From an uncultured Maribacter sp. (lineage in GTDB: Bacteria; Bacteroidota; Bacteroidia; Flavobacteriales; Flavobacteriaceae), in NCBI GenBank assembly GCA_947498505.1, contig CANMKG010000003.1:372001-436000 (forward strand): a stretch of DNA of 64,000 nt, given 5' to 3'. Position numbers and translations under genes: made by a program. Shown piece by piece: positions 34,578 to 42,940 of this stretch (its first letter is position 1; each line of letters starts with the position of its first letter). The notes under the pieces were generated by a model, which was given only the letters and a program-made list of their open reading frames with translations, did not search any database and had not been told where the DNA came from.

Positions 34578-35231
34578 TTACTCTTTCGTAATTATTAAAG
34601 TAGCTTTGGATCCTTGAGAAAGTAACCACTTATTGTTATAAATAAGTTCTCCTTTTTCATCATATACTTGAATTTGAGCAGTATTAGGTGCAGATGTTCC
34701 ATGGTTTAAAGCTTCAAAATCTAAACGGTTAAAGCCTTTTTTTAAATCAACGTTTAATCCTTTAAAACTACCTGTAAGTAGGGTGTTTGGGTCAATTACA
34801 ACATCATTTAAATATACTTTAACGCGATCGCCATCAACATATTCATGATCGCGATAAACAACGCCAACAAATTTTCCGTTGTATTTTACATCCCCTAGAT
34901 AATGGTCAGGAAAAAATTCCTTAGAACCTTCTTTTTCTTTTTTTCCAATTCTGGGGTCAATTTTAAGATCATGCCCAGCTTGTACAAGTTCTCGCTCAGG
35001 AAGCATTTGCACCGGATTTTTGGTAAGGGAGTCTTTAAAATTAATATCCGGTTTCTCATCAATTACTGAAGGAATATTTAATGAGGGCTTTTTACTGGTG
35101 TTACCTTCTGTATCGGGTAAAGGAACAACATCAATCTCCAAAGGTTGTTGTGTTGGAAGATCGGTTTGTGCGTTTGTCTTGGTTAAAAGAAAGACAGAAA
35201 ACAGTATAAGTAAAACAATATTTTTAATCAT
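34578..35231 (-). CDS. Secreted protein of unknown function
   Basis: This 217-residue protein has a signal peptide (MIKNIVLLILFSVFLLTKTNA, then QT). The region to residue 70 is rich in Pro, Lys and Asp and is probably disordered. The C-terminal ~100 residues look like a compact beta domain (HYLGDVKYNGKFVGVVYRDHEYVDGD, then alternating strands to the end). I do not recognise the family. It converges with the acylase gene (3-nt gap). A -7-like box lies just upstream. Confidence 0.7.
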   Translation of the reverse strand: MIKNIVLLILFSVFLLTKTNAQTDLPTQQPLEIDVVPLPDTEGNTSKKPSLNIPSVIDEKPDINFKDSLTKNPVQMLPERELVQAGHDLKIDPRIGKKEKEGSKEFFPDHYLGDVKYNGKFVGVVYRDHEYVDGDRVKVYLNDVVIDPNTLLTGSFKGLNVDLKKGFNRLDFEALNHGTSAPNTAQIQVYDEKGELIYNNKWLLSQGSKATLIITKE

Positions 35232-35254
35232 GATTTAAGAGCTACTTACCTTAT

Positions 35255-35262
35255 CAAATATA
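35255..35262 (-). promoter_or_regulatory. Possible -7 box for the secreted protein gene
   Basis: On the minus strand this reads TATATTTG, matching TAnnTTTG, about 23 nt before the start codon at 35231. No TTG is found at the expected -33 distance. Confidence 0.35.
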
Positions 35263-35315
35263 ACAAATACCTTGCCAATAGGTGTTAAATATCATTTAAT
35301 ATGATGCTATTTGAG

Positions 35316-37562
35316 TTAGTTAGTTGCGCCCACTTGTTGTAATAAGTTAATATATTGCTGGTTATTGGGTTCAATACGTAATAACTCTTTAGCATAAAAT
35401 ACTGCCTTTTGGTTGTCGCCATTTTTAGAAAATAAGTAGGCAGCAGTATACAATAAATCAACATTGTTAGGAGCAATAGTGATTCCTTTTAAAACAGTTG
35501 TTTTTGCAGAAGCAAAATCATTTTGTTTGTCATGCAATAAACATAAGTTATAGTATGCTCTGACATTTTGCGGCATATAAAGTATGGTTTTTTCAAACTG
35601 AATAATTGCTTTTTCTGGTTGATTTAGTTCGGCATATAGTAATCCTAAGGAATAGTAGGTTGGACCGTATTCTGGTTCTTGTTTGATAATAGTTTTAAAA
35701 GATTCTTCAGCCTTTAAGTGTTCACCATTACTATAATATAAATTCGCTAAGTTGGTACGTATTAGGTTGTTTATATTATCTATTTCAAGCGCTTTTTCGT
35801 AGTATTTTATACTTTCTTGAATATTACCTTGTCTTAATAAATAGCTTGCTCTTTTTGCGTTTCCTCCCGCAAAATCAGATATAACATCCAAAGAGGTATT
35901 AAATTCTTTTTTTACTTTTTGGTATACCTTTTTGTAGTTATCAGGAATTTGCTCTTCCTTAAGACGACTGATCCCGTAAAAAGCATTTATACGTACACTT
36001 CTTTTTTCGTCTTTTAAAAGAGGAAGCAAGTAACTCGCGTACTCTGTATTGTTGATTTCGCCAAGTAAATCTATGGTTGTTGCTCTAACTAATGGAGATA
36101 AATCATTCAAATACTGAAGCAGGTTATTTACATCGTTAATATTCATATAATCACGCATGGCTCTCATTGCTGAAGCACGGGCAATTTCTGGTTGAAGTGT
36201 GTCTTTTATTAACGTTAAAAGGGATTCTTTTCCATTTTCCTGTCCTGTTAAACCAGGAGCTAAAAGTTCTGAGAAATGTTGATAGTCCGGCACACCATAT
36301 TGTTTTTTGAAATTTTCCCAAGCCCATTCGTTGTCTTTGTCTTCGTGACATTGAATACATGCGTTTGGTGTATTGTATTTAATACTTAGGTCTGGTCGGG
36401 GAATTCTAAAACTGTGGTCTCTACGATAATCATTACCCATATAAAACCTACCAGTCATATGGCAATTTATGCATTGAGCTCCATCCGTATTCTTTTTGTG
36501 AAAGTGATGTTTAGAGGTATCGTATTTTTCCGGAACATGGCATTGAAGACATAGTTGATTGTCATTAAATTTTAACTTTAGAGAATGTGCATCATGGCAA
36601 TCAGTGCAAGTAACATCATTGTGGTACATTTTACTCTGTACAAAGGAGCCATAAACGTATACTTCGTCTAAAATTTGCCCATCGGGATGGTAAGTTTCAT
36701 TTGCAATTAGGTTTGGGAAATAATGATCTAATAAAGTCCCTTCAAAGTTATATCTTTCAGATATTTGCTCTCTTCGCATATGACATCTTGCACATTGGTC
36801 AACAAGTGTTTTGGAATCTGTTGCGGCAGTCATTTTTAGCTCCCCATGAGATTGGTATGCATCGCCAAGTGTTTTTGCGTTTTTAATATGGTTTTTACCT
36901 GGCCCGTGACAAGCTTCGCAGTTTACATTTATAAGCGCAAATTTGGTGTTATAACTATGGTTATTAGCGTCGTAATTTTTCCTAACATTGGTTGAGTGGC
37001 AGTCAGCGCACATATTATTCCAATTTAAAGCGCCACGAGACCAGTGCAACCATTCAGAATGTACTACTTTAAAATCTGGATACAGGTCAAACCATTCATT
37101 TTTTTTGGTATCCCAAGCAGTTCGTAAACATTGAAAGTGGCCATTTGGGAACTGCACAATATATTGCTGCAAAGGGGTTACTCCAAAGGTATATATAACC
37201 TTATAGTCATGGTATTTTCCATCAGGACCTTCTGTGTTTACATAAAAAGTATTGTTTTTAATGTAAAATTTGGATACAATACCTTGGTTAGTAAATTCCT
37301 CGCCCTTAAAAGGAGCTAAAACGGTATTTTCATCTGCAATTTGCATGGCTTTGTCATGATGCGAACCTTGCCAATCTTTAAACTCATTTTTATGACATTC
37401 TTTACACGCTTTATCGCCAACAAAGAGACTGTCGTGAATAGGTTTTGTAGAGGCGAATAATGAATCTTCCTTTGGAATGTTCTGATACTCTTTTTTTTCT
37501 GAACAGGAAAATTGAAAAAACACTAACAAGGATAAAAAAAAGGCAATAATTACAGATTTCAT
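35316..37562 (-). CDS. Octaheme cytochrome c / HEAT / TPR lipoprotein
   Basis: This 748-residue lipoprotein (signal to FQFSC, Cys20) has eight CxxCH haem sites: C53-H57, C185-H189, C215-H219, C257-H261, C319-H323, C338-H342, C364-H368 and C402-H406. Residues about 440-550 look like HEAT-type helical repeats (LLSPLVRATTIDLLGEI, RSVRINAFYGISRL). Residues about 590-745 are TPR units (YYEKALEIDNINNLIRTNLA, YNLCLLHDK, LLRIEPNNQQY). It probably moves electrons at the outer face of the inner membrane or in the outer membrane and docks partners through its repeats. The role in respiration is inferred. Confidence 0.9.
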   Translation of the reverse strand: MKSVIIAFFLSLLVFFQFSCSEKKEYQNIPKEDSLFASTKPIHDSLFVGDKACKECHKNEFKDWQGSHHDKAMQIADENTVLAPFKGEEFTNQGIVSKFYIKNNTFYVNTEGPDGKYHDYKVIYTFGVTPLQQYIVQFPNGHFQCLRTAWDTKKNEWFDLYPDFKVVHSEWLHWSRGALNWNNMCADCHSTNVRKNYDANNHSYNTKFALINVNCEACHGPGKNHIKNAKTLGDAYQSHGELKMTAATDSKTLVDQCARCHMRREQISERYNFEGTLLDHYFPNLIANETYHPDGQILDEVYVYGSFVQSKMYHNDVTCTDCHDAHSLKLKFNDNQLCLQCHVPEKYDTSKHHFHKKNTDGAQCINCHMTGRFYMGNDYRRDHSFRIPRPDLSIKYNTPNACIQCHEDKDNEWAWENFKKQYGVPDYQHFSELLAPGLTGQENGKESLLTLIKDTLQPEIARASAMRAMRDYMNINDVNNLLQYLNDLSPLVRATTIDLLGEINNTEYASYLLPLLKDEKRSVRINAFYGISRLKEEQIPDNYKKVYQKVKKEFNTSLDVISDFAGGNAKRASYLLRQGNIQESIKYYEKALEIDNINNLIRTNLANLYYSNGEHLKAEESFKTIIKQEPEYGPTYYSLGLLYAELNQPEKAIIQFEKTILYMPQNVRAYYNLCLLHDKQNDFASAKTTVLKGITIAPNNVDLLYTAAYLFSKNGDNQKAVFYAKELLRIEPNNQQYINLLQQVGATN

Positions 37563-37604
37563 CCGTAGTGGTGTTTAATGAGGAATATAAAAAATGGATT
37601 TCCT

Positions 37605-37612
37605 CAAATTTA
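37605..37612 (-). promoter_or_regulatory. Possible -7 box for the octaheme cytochrome gene
   Basis: On the minus strand this reads TAAATTTG, matching TAnnTTTG, 43 nt before the start codon. The -33 element is not convincing. Confidence 0.3.
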
Positions 37613-37647
37613 ATGGTTTTGAATTATTTATACGGTTTTAGGGTATA

Positions 37648-37676
37648 AAAAAAGCGGCAAGTATTCTTGCCGCTTT
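37648..37676 (-). terminator. Intrinsic terminator after korB
   Basis: AAAGCGGCAAG (37651-37661) pairs with CTTGCCGCTTT (37666-37676) across a 4-nt loop. On the minus strand the hairpin is followed by a T7 run. It lies just past the korB stop, and serves korA-korB. Confidence 0.9.
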
Positions 37677-37695
37677 TATATCTTTTAGGAGATTT

Positions 37696-38709
37696 TTATT
37701 CTACTTCATAAGTGTCTCCAGAGAAAAACAAATCATTAGTTTTAGTGAAATTAGATTTTGCTTTTACTTGTTCTGTTAAGGCATCTTCTCTTTCTTCTAA
37801 TGTAACATCTTCAAAAGCACGTACAACACCAACTACCATTGGGTATTCAGAACGTACTAACATTTGGTGCAATGTTGGGTCCTCCTCCTTGGCATTATGT
37901 ACTAATAAATCTTCTTCGGTAATACCATTTTCACCAATGGTAACAACTTCTAATTTTAGTCCGTTTAAGATAAGCCCTTTATCTTTTTCTTTTCCAAAAA
38001 TCATAGGTTTACCATGTTCAACAAAAAGTTGTCTGTCTTCACGAACAGCCTTGTCCGTATACTTTACAAAACAACCATTATTAAAAATTGGGCAGTTTTG
38101 TAATATTTCAACAAGTGAAGTTCCTTTGAACTTTTCCGCTTCGATGAACATTTGCGTTATCTCTTTTGGGGTATTACCTCCAATTCTTGCATAAAAACGG
38201 GCTTGAGCTCCAAGCGCCAACTCTCCAGCAGAAAATGGGGGTTGCGTATTACCATAAGGAGACGATTTTGTTTTTTGTCCAACTAACGAAGTTGGTGAAA
38301 ATTGTCCCTTTGTTAACCCATATATTTCATTGTTAAACAAAATAATATTAAGGTCTAAATTTCTTCGTAACAAATGGATAAAGTGATTTCCACCAATAGC
38401 CATAGAGTCTCCATCACCAGTGATAATCCAAACACTTAAGTCTGGGTTAGATAATTTTACTCCAGAAGCAATTGCAGGAGCTCTACCATGAATACTATGC
38501 ATTCCGTAAGTATTCATATAATAAGGAAAACGAGAAGAGCATCCTATTCCAGAAATGAAAACAACGTCTTCTTTATCTACACTCATTTCAGGAAGCGCCT
38601 TTTGCATTGCACGCAAAATAACATAGTCATCACATCCTGGACACCATCTTACCTCTTGATCACTTGTGTAATCCTTACTGGTATATTTTTTTACAGTTGT
38701 TGTTTCCAT
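37696..38709 (-). CDS. korB: 2-oxoacid:ferredoxin oxidoreductase beta subunit
   Basis: This 337-residue TPP-binding subunit pairs with the alpha subunit to oxidise 2-oxoglutarate (or another 2-oxoacid) to the acyl-CoA, reducing ferredoxin. Cysteines for the [4Fe-4S] cluster lie in RWCPGCDDYV and GIGCSSRFPYYM, with a further one near GCFVKYTDK. The TPP/Mg block is GDGDSMAIGGNHFIHLLRRN with LFNNEIYGLTKGQ. The gene ends 16 nt before a terminator and lies 2 nt after korA. The 2-oxoglutarate specificity is inferred from the family; subunit type is firm. Confidence 0.93.
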   Translation of the reverse strand: METTTVKKYTSKDYTSDQEVRWCPGCDDYVILRAMQKALPEMSVDKEDVVFISGIGCSSRFPYYMNTYGMHSIHGRAPAIASGVKLSNPDLSVWIITGDGDSMAIGGNHFIHLLRRNLDLNIILFNNEIYGLTKGQFSPTSLVGQKTKSSPYGNTQPPFSAGELALGAQARFYARIGGNTPKEITQMFIEAEKFKGTSLVEILQNCPIFNNGCFVKYTDKAVREDRQLFVEHGKPMIFGKEKDKGLILNGLKLEVVTIGENGITEEDLLVHNAKEEDPTLHQMLVRSEYPMVVGVVRAFEDVTLEEREDALTEQVKAKSNFTKTNDLFFSGDTYEVE

Positions 38710-38711
38710 AA

Positions 38712-40568
38712 CTATTTTACTAACTGTTTGAATTTTTCTATTAGTTCTAAATTAGCAAAAGGTAAACCTTGTATTTTATTAAATGCAGAATAGGTAAACT
38801 CGCCAAGATTACTTCTTAAAACTTGTATGAATTGACCATTGTTTAATTCGCACACTACAATTTTTTTATACCTTTTAAATATTTCATCGGTGTTTTTAGG
38901 TAGCGGGTTGATATAATTAAAATGTGCATGACCTATGTTAGTATAACCTTCTTCATTCAACTGTTTTACTGCAGAATGTAAACTTCCATAAGTACCACCC
39001 CAACCAACTACAAGTAAATCACCTTCCTGAGCAAATTCAGCTTTTAAATCGGGTATATAGTTTTGTACCCTTTTAATTTTTTCTGCTCTTATTTTGGTCA
39101 TATATTCGTGGTTTTCAGGAACATATGAAACATTTCCAGTGGTTTTGTCTTTTTCCAGTCCTCCAATCCTATGCTCTAATCCAGGAGTTCCAGGAATAGC
39201 CCATTTTCTTGCAAGCGTATCATTATCACGATCGTAAGGATTCCAATTTTCTGGAGCCTCGGTTATTTTGTTCGTTTTAATTTCTGGCATATCATCCACG
39301 GTCTTAATTTTCCATGGTGCAGAACCGTTAGCAATATATCCGTCCGTTAACAATACTACTGGGGTCATGTGCTCTAAAGTAAGTTTTGCAGCTTCGTAAG
39401 CAAAATTAAAACAATTGGCCGGTGTACTTGATGCAATTACGATAACTGGGCTCTCACCGTTTCTACCGTACATAGCTTGTAATAAATCTGATTGTTCTGT
39501 TTTAGTTGGTAAACCCGTAGACGGACCTCCACGCTGTACGTCAACTACAACTAAAGGAAGTTCAATCATCATTGCCAAACCTAAAGCTTCACCTTTTAAT
39601 GCTAACCCTGGTCCTGATGTGGTAGTGATACCTAAATTACCTGCAAATGAAGCTCCAATTGCCGCTGTTATTCCAGCAATTTCGTCTTCGGCCTGTAACG
39701 CTTTTACACCAAAATGTTTATGTTTTACAAGCTCATGTAGTATATCAGAGGCAGGCGTAATAGGATAAGTTCCTAAAAACAACTCCATTCCAGATTTTTC
39801 TGCGGCAGCTAAAAATCCCCAAGCTGTGGCCTTGTTCCCCATAATAATTCTATAGGTGCCAGGTTCCATTTTAGCAGGAGATATGCTGTATGAATTTGGA
39901 ATTAACTCTAAAGTTTCAGCAAAAAAGTATCCTGCTTTAAGCACTTTAGTGTTAGCCTGAATTATTTCTGGTTTTGATTTAAATTTTTTGTTGAAAAAAT
40001 CAATCGTATAATCCAAAGAACGGCTATACATCCAATACACCATTCCAAGAGCAAACATGTTTTTACTTCTTGTTATACTCTTATTATCTAAACCTTCAAC
40101 ATCCTTTAACGCTTCTTTAGAAAGACTTGTCATGGATACTTCAATAACTCTATAGTTACTAAGGCTGCCATCTTCCAAGGGGTTAGATTCGTATAAGGCC
40201 TTTGTTAAATTCTTTTTTGTGAACGCATCGGTATCTACTATAATTGTATGACCTGGCTTAACTGAAGATAAGTTAGTTTTTAAACCTGCGGGATTCATTG
40301 CAACCAATAAATCTACCTCATCACCAGGAGTGTTTATTTGAACACTACCTATATGTACCTGAAAACCAGATACACCATACAAACTTCCTTGAGGAGCTCT
40401 AATTTCAGCTGGGAAATTTGGAAATGTAGCAACGTCATTTCCAAACATAGCCGAAGTATCAGAGAATTGGGTTCCCGTTAATTGCATACCGTCACCAGAA
40501 TCTCCAACAAAGCGGATAATAACCGCTTCTAGTTTTTCTTGCTTCTCACTAATCGTAACTGATTCCAT
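38712..40568 (-). CDS. korA: 2-oxoacid:ferredoxin oxidoreductase alpha (gamma-alpha fused) subunit
   Basis: This 618-residue subunit has an N-terminal gamma-type domain (residues about 12-190: IRFVGDSGDGMQLTGTQF) fused to the alpha TPP-dependent pyrimidine domain (from about 225: GNKATAWGFLAAAEKSG, TYPITPASDILHEL, TTSGPGLALKGEALGLA, RGGPSTGLPTKTEQSDLLQAMYGRNGE). It forms a two-gene operon with korB. In aerobic Bacteroidetes such an enzyme can serve in place of, or beside, the 2-oxoglutarate dehydrogenase complex. It begins at the edge of a 619-bp noncoding gap. Confidence 0.93.
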   Translation of the reverse strand: MESVTISEKQEKLEAVIIRFVGDSGDGMQLTGTQFSDTSAMFGNDVATFPNFPAEIRAPQGSLYGVSGFQVHIGSVQINTPGDEVDLLVAMNPAGLKTNLSSVKPGHTIIVDTDAFTKKNLTKALYESNPLEDGSLSNYRVIEVSMTSLSKEALKDVEGLDNKSITRSKNMFALGMVYWMYSRSLDYTIDFFNKKFKSKPEIIQANTKVLKAGYFFAETLELIPNSYSISPAKMEPGTYRIIMGNKATAWGFLAAAEKSGMELFLGTYPITPASDILHELVKHKHFGVKALQAEDEIAGITAAIGASFAGNLGITTTSGPGLALKGEALGLAMMIELPLVVVDVQRGGPSTGLPTKTEQSDLLQAMYGRNGESPVIVIASSTPANCFNFAYEAAKLTLEHMTPVVLLTDGYIANGSAPWKIKTVDDMPEIKTNKITEAPENWNPYDRDNDTLARKWAIPGTPGLEHRIGGLEKDKTTGNVSYVPENHEYMTKIRAEKIKRVQNYIPDLKAEFAQEGDLLVVGWGGTYGSLHSAVKQLNEEGYTNIGHAHFNYINPLPKNTDEIFKRYKKIVVCELNNGQFIQVLRSNLGEFTYSAFNKIQGLPFANLELIEKFKQLVK

Positions 40569-41187
40569 GTAATCTTTTTTCTAAAAACGCTGTATTTATT
40601 ATTTAATTGGTAGTACTTAAAACTACTTTGAACGTATGAGAAGTCGTGTATTTACACTAAACATAACGTACTTTTTTTTGCAATTTTAAAACTCTATCAA
40701 TTTTATAGGGTATAAAAATAGATAAAATGAACATCATAGTCATATAAAAATCTATTAATTGTGATATAAGGCGTTTTTTATGGGTTGTAAACCCAACGTA
40801 ATTCACATTACAAAAATAGGATATAACCATTTAAATGCTTCTTAATTAGCATTTTTAATGAAAAAAGATCCGTTTTGTTGCTAAAAATGTGCTGTTTTAG
40901 TGCTTTGAAATATTTTGTAACATTTAAAATTTATTTGTGACATGATTATTCTGTCATTTTTATGATGATTCGCTAAATATTCAAAAGCAAAGTTATTTGT
41001 TAAAACAGGGGACAGATTTGTTATGTAATGCTTTAAACATTGAATTAAATTTAATAAATAGAGTAATACTTGCCATATTGATAATTTAATAGCTTATAAA
41101 TTTAGATATCCTCACAAAACCTGATAAATATCATGGTAAAACTTGTATACCTAAGCTACTTTTAATGTAACAAACAACTAGTAGATT
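40569..41187. other. 619-bp noncoding divergent gap between korA and the TonB gene
   Basis: No plausible gene is visible here. The sequence is very AT-rich. It holds two small inverted repeats with T-rich right flanks: AAATGCT/AGCATTT (40833-40839, 40848-40854) and TGACA/TGTCA (about 40938-40956). Neither lies at a gene end, so they may be operators, hairpins of a leader or ends of an unannotated small RNA. Promoters for both flanking genes must be in this gap, but I could not fix them. Confidence 0.6.
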
Positions 41188-41913
41188 ATGCAAGTCAAAA
41201 AAAACCCAAACGTAGATTTAAATAGGAATAGTAGCCTATACTTTGTTATAGGTTTAACCCTTGTATTGTTTTTAACGTGGAGAGCGTTGGAGTACAAAAC
41301 GTATCCGTCTGATAACCAAATTGTGGAATTGTTAGATGTTGATGAACAATTAGATGAGGAAGTGCCAATAACTGAGCGGGTGAAAACACCGCCACCGCCA
41401 CCGCCACCAGCTGCACCAGAAATTATTGAGGTTGTTGAAGATAACGAGGAAATTGAGGAGACAATTATTGAGAGTACTGAAACCAATCAAGATGTAGCGG
41501 TTGAGGAAGTTATGGATGTTGATGATGTAGAGGTTGGAGAAGAGGAGGAAGAGATATCTATACCATTTTCTGTTATCGAAAATGTACCTGTTTTTCCAGG
41601 TTGTGAAAAATTGCAATCCAATACGGAACGTAAAAAGTGTTTTCAAGAAAAAATGCAGGCTCACATTCGAAAAGAATTTCGTTACCCGCAGTCTGCTGCA
41701 GAAATGGGAGTAAAGGGCAGAGTATTTGTACTTTTTACCATAGATAGAAGAGGGCTTATAGCTAACTTAACAACAAGAGGCCCAGATCCTCGCTTGGAGA
41801 GAGAGGCAGCCCGAATTGTAGGTTCATTACCAAAAATGACACCAGGTAGTCAAAGAGGTAAATCAGTGAGTGTACCTTATAGTGTTCCAATTAATTTTGT
41901 GTTGCAGCAATAG
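41188..41913 (+). CDS. Energy transducer TonB
   Basis: This 241-residue protein has a single N-terminal membrane segment (YFVIGLTLVLFLTWRAL, about 18-34), a short proline-rich linker (VKTPPPPPPPAAPE, about 66-79) followed by a very acidic stretch (about 80-125), and a TonB C-terminal domain (IRKEFRYPQSAAEMGVKGRVFVLFTIDRRG to PINFVLQQ). It transmits proton-motive force from ExbB/ExbD to outer-membrane SusC/TonB-dependent receptors. The linker is short and acidic compared with the long Pro/Lys linkers of proteobacterial TonB. No exbBD is adjacent. Confidence 0.92.
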   Translation: MQVKKNPNVDLNRNSSLYFVIGLTLVLFLTWRALEYKTYPSDNQIVELLDVDEQLDEEVPITERVKTPPPPPPPAAPEIIEVVEDNEEIEETIIESTETNQDVAVEEVMDVDDVEVGEEEEEISIPFSVIENVPVFPGCEKLQSNTERKKCFQEKMQAHIRKEFRYPQSAAEMGVKGRVFVLFTIDRRGLIANLTTRGPDPRLEREAARIVGSLPKMTPGSQRGKSVSVPYSVPINFVLQQ

Positions 41914-41918
41914 CACAC

Positions 41919-42815
41919 TTATTTAAATTGATAATCTTTTATGTTTTCCGGACCTTCTAATAAAATTCTAACAATTTGCAGGGTGCCATCATCTTTGGTG
42001 GCAACCTGCCATTTTACGAGAGATATTTTTCCTTCTTCAATTTCAATTCCAGTAATACTTCTGGGGTGTACACAGCTGCCATCATTGAAGAAGGGAATAT
42101 CTCCAGGTTCTGGAAAACGAGGTCTGTGTGTATGACCAATAACGGTAATTTTATTATCGTTTTGAAGAATCCATTTTTTTACACGTCTTTCAACTTTTAT
42201 CAACTCCTTATGATTTTTAGCAGGACTCGTGGGGTCGGCTATTCCCCATACCTGAAGTGGTTTCCATAAAACCCTAACTAAAAACCTGTTAAAACGCCAG
42301 CCATGATAATTCATAAAATCAGCTTGATGACCATGCGTTAAAAATATTTCTTGATTAGTTTGTGTATGTTTTAAAATTATAGCTTCATTATAAACAATGT
42401 CTTTTAAGAGGTCTTTTTCTTTTTCTTCTTTGAAATCAAAATAATACGAAAGATGTTTTTTTACATAAGATTGATTTCTGTAAACCATATCATGATTTCC
42501 ATAAATCATATGTAACCTCCCTTTTTCATGATAAAGCTTTAATAGCTTATAAATATTCTTATGCGCTCTATAAATTGGTTCAAAAGATAAATTTTCCCAA
42601 AGCTCGTCTCCATCACCAAGCTCACAATATTGAAAATCATTTACAAAATAATGTTTTAAGGCATGATGGTAAATGTTTCGGTTATTAGCAAAATCGTCGG
42701 CAAAGCTATTATCCCCTCTATGGCAATCGCTAAATAGTATAAATTTAGAGGAATCATCAAAGGGTACTTCTTTAGCTGATTTATATGCTTTTGTTAGTCT
42801 GGTAAGGCTAGACAT
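41919..42815 (-). CDS. Cytoplasmic metallophosphoesterase
   Basis: This 298-residue calcineurin-like phosphoesterase starts at ATG 42815 (MSSLTRLTKAYKSAKE); an in-frame TTG farther up lies in A-rich sequence. Metal-binding motifs are DCHRGD, GDGDELW, YGNHDMVY, LTHGHQADF and IGHTHRPRF. It has no signal peptide. The GNHD and GHTH order resembles LpxH-like enzymes, but residues outside the core do not clearly match. Substrate is unknown. It converges with the TonB gene at a 5-nt gap. Confidence 0.85.
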   Translation of the reverse strand: MSSLTRLTKAYKSAKEVPFDDSSKFILFSDCHRGDNSFADDFANNRNIYHHALKHYFVNDFQYCELGDGDELWENLSFEPIYRAHKNIYKLLKLYHEKGRLHMIYGNHDMVYRNQSYVKKHLSYYFDFKEEKEKDLLKDIVYNEAIILKHTQTNQEIFLTHGHQADFMNYHGWRFNRFLVRVLWKPLQVWGIADPTSPAKNHKELIKVERRVKKWILQNDNKITVIGHTHRPRFPEPGDIPFFNDGSCVHPRSITGIEIEEGKISLVKWQVATKDDGTLQIVRILLEGPENIKDYQFK

Positions 42816-42940
42816 TTTCTTTTTTTTATAAATATGCAAAAAAAGCAACAAAGCATTATTGCTCTTCGTTGTTAAAATAAGCGATTTCTTTTGTAATTTT
42901 ATTTGTTCAGCGTAGACAAATAGGTTTTATACGAATAATT

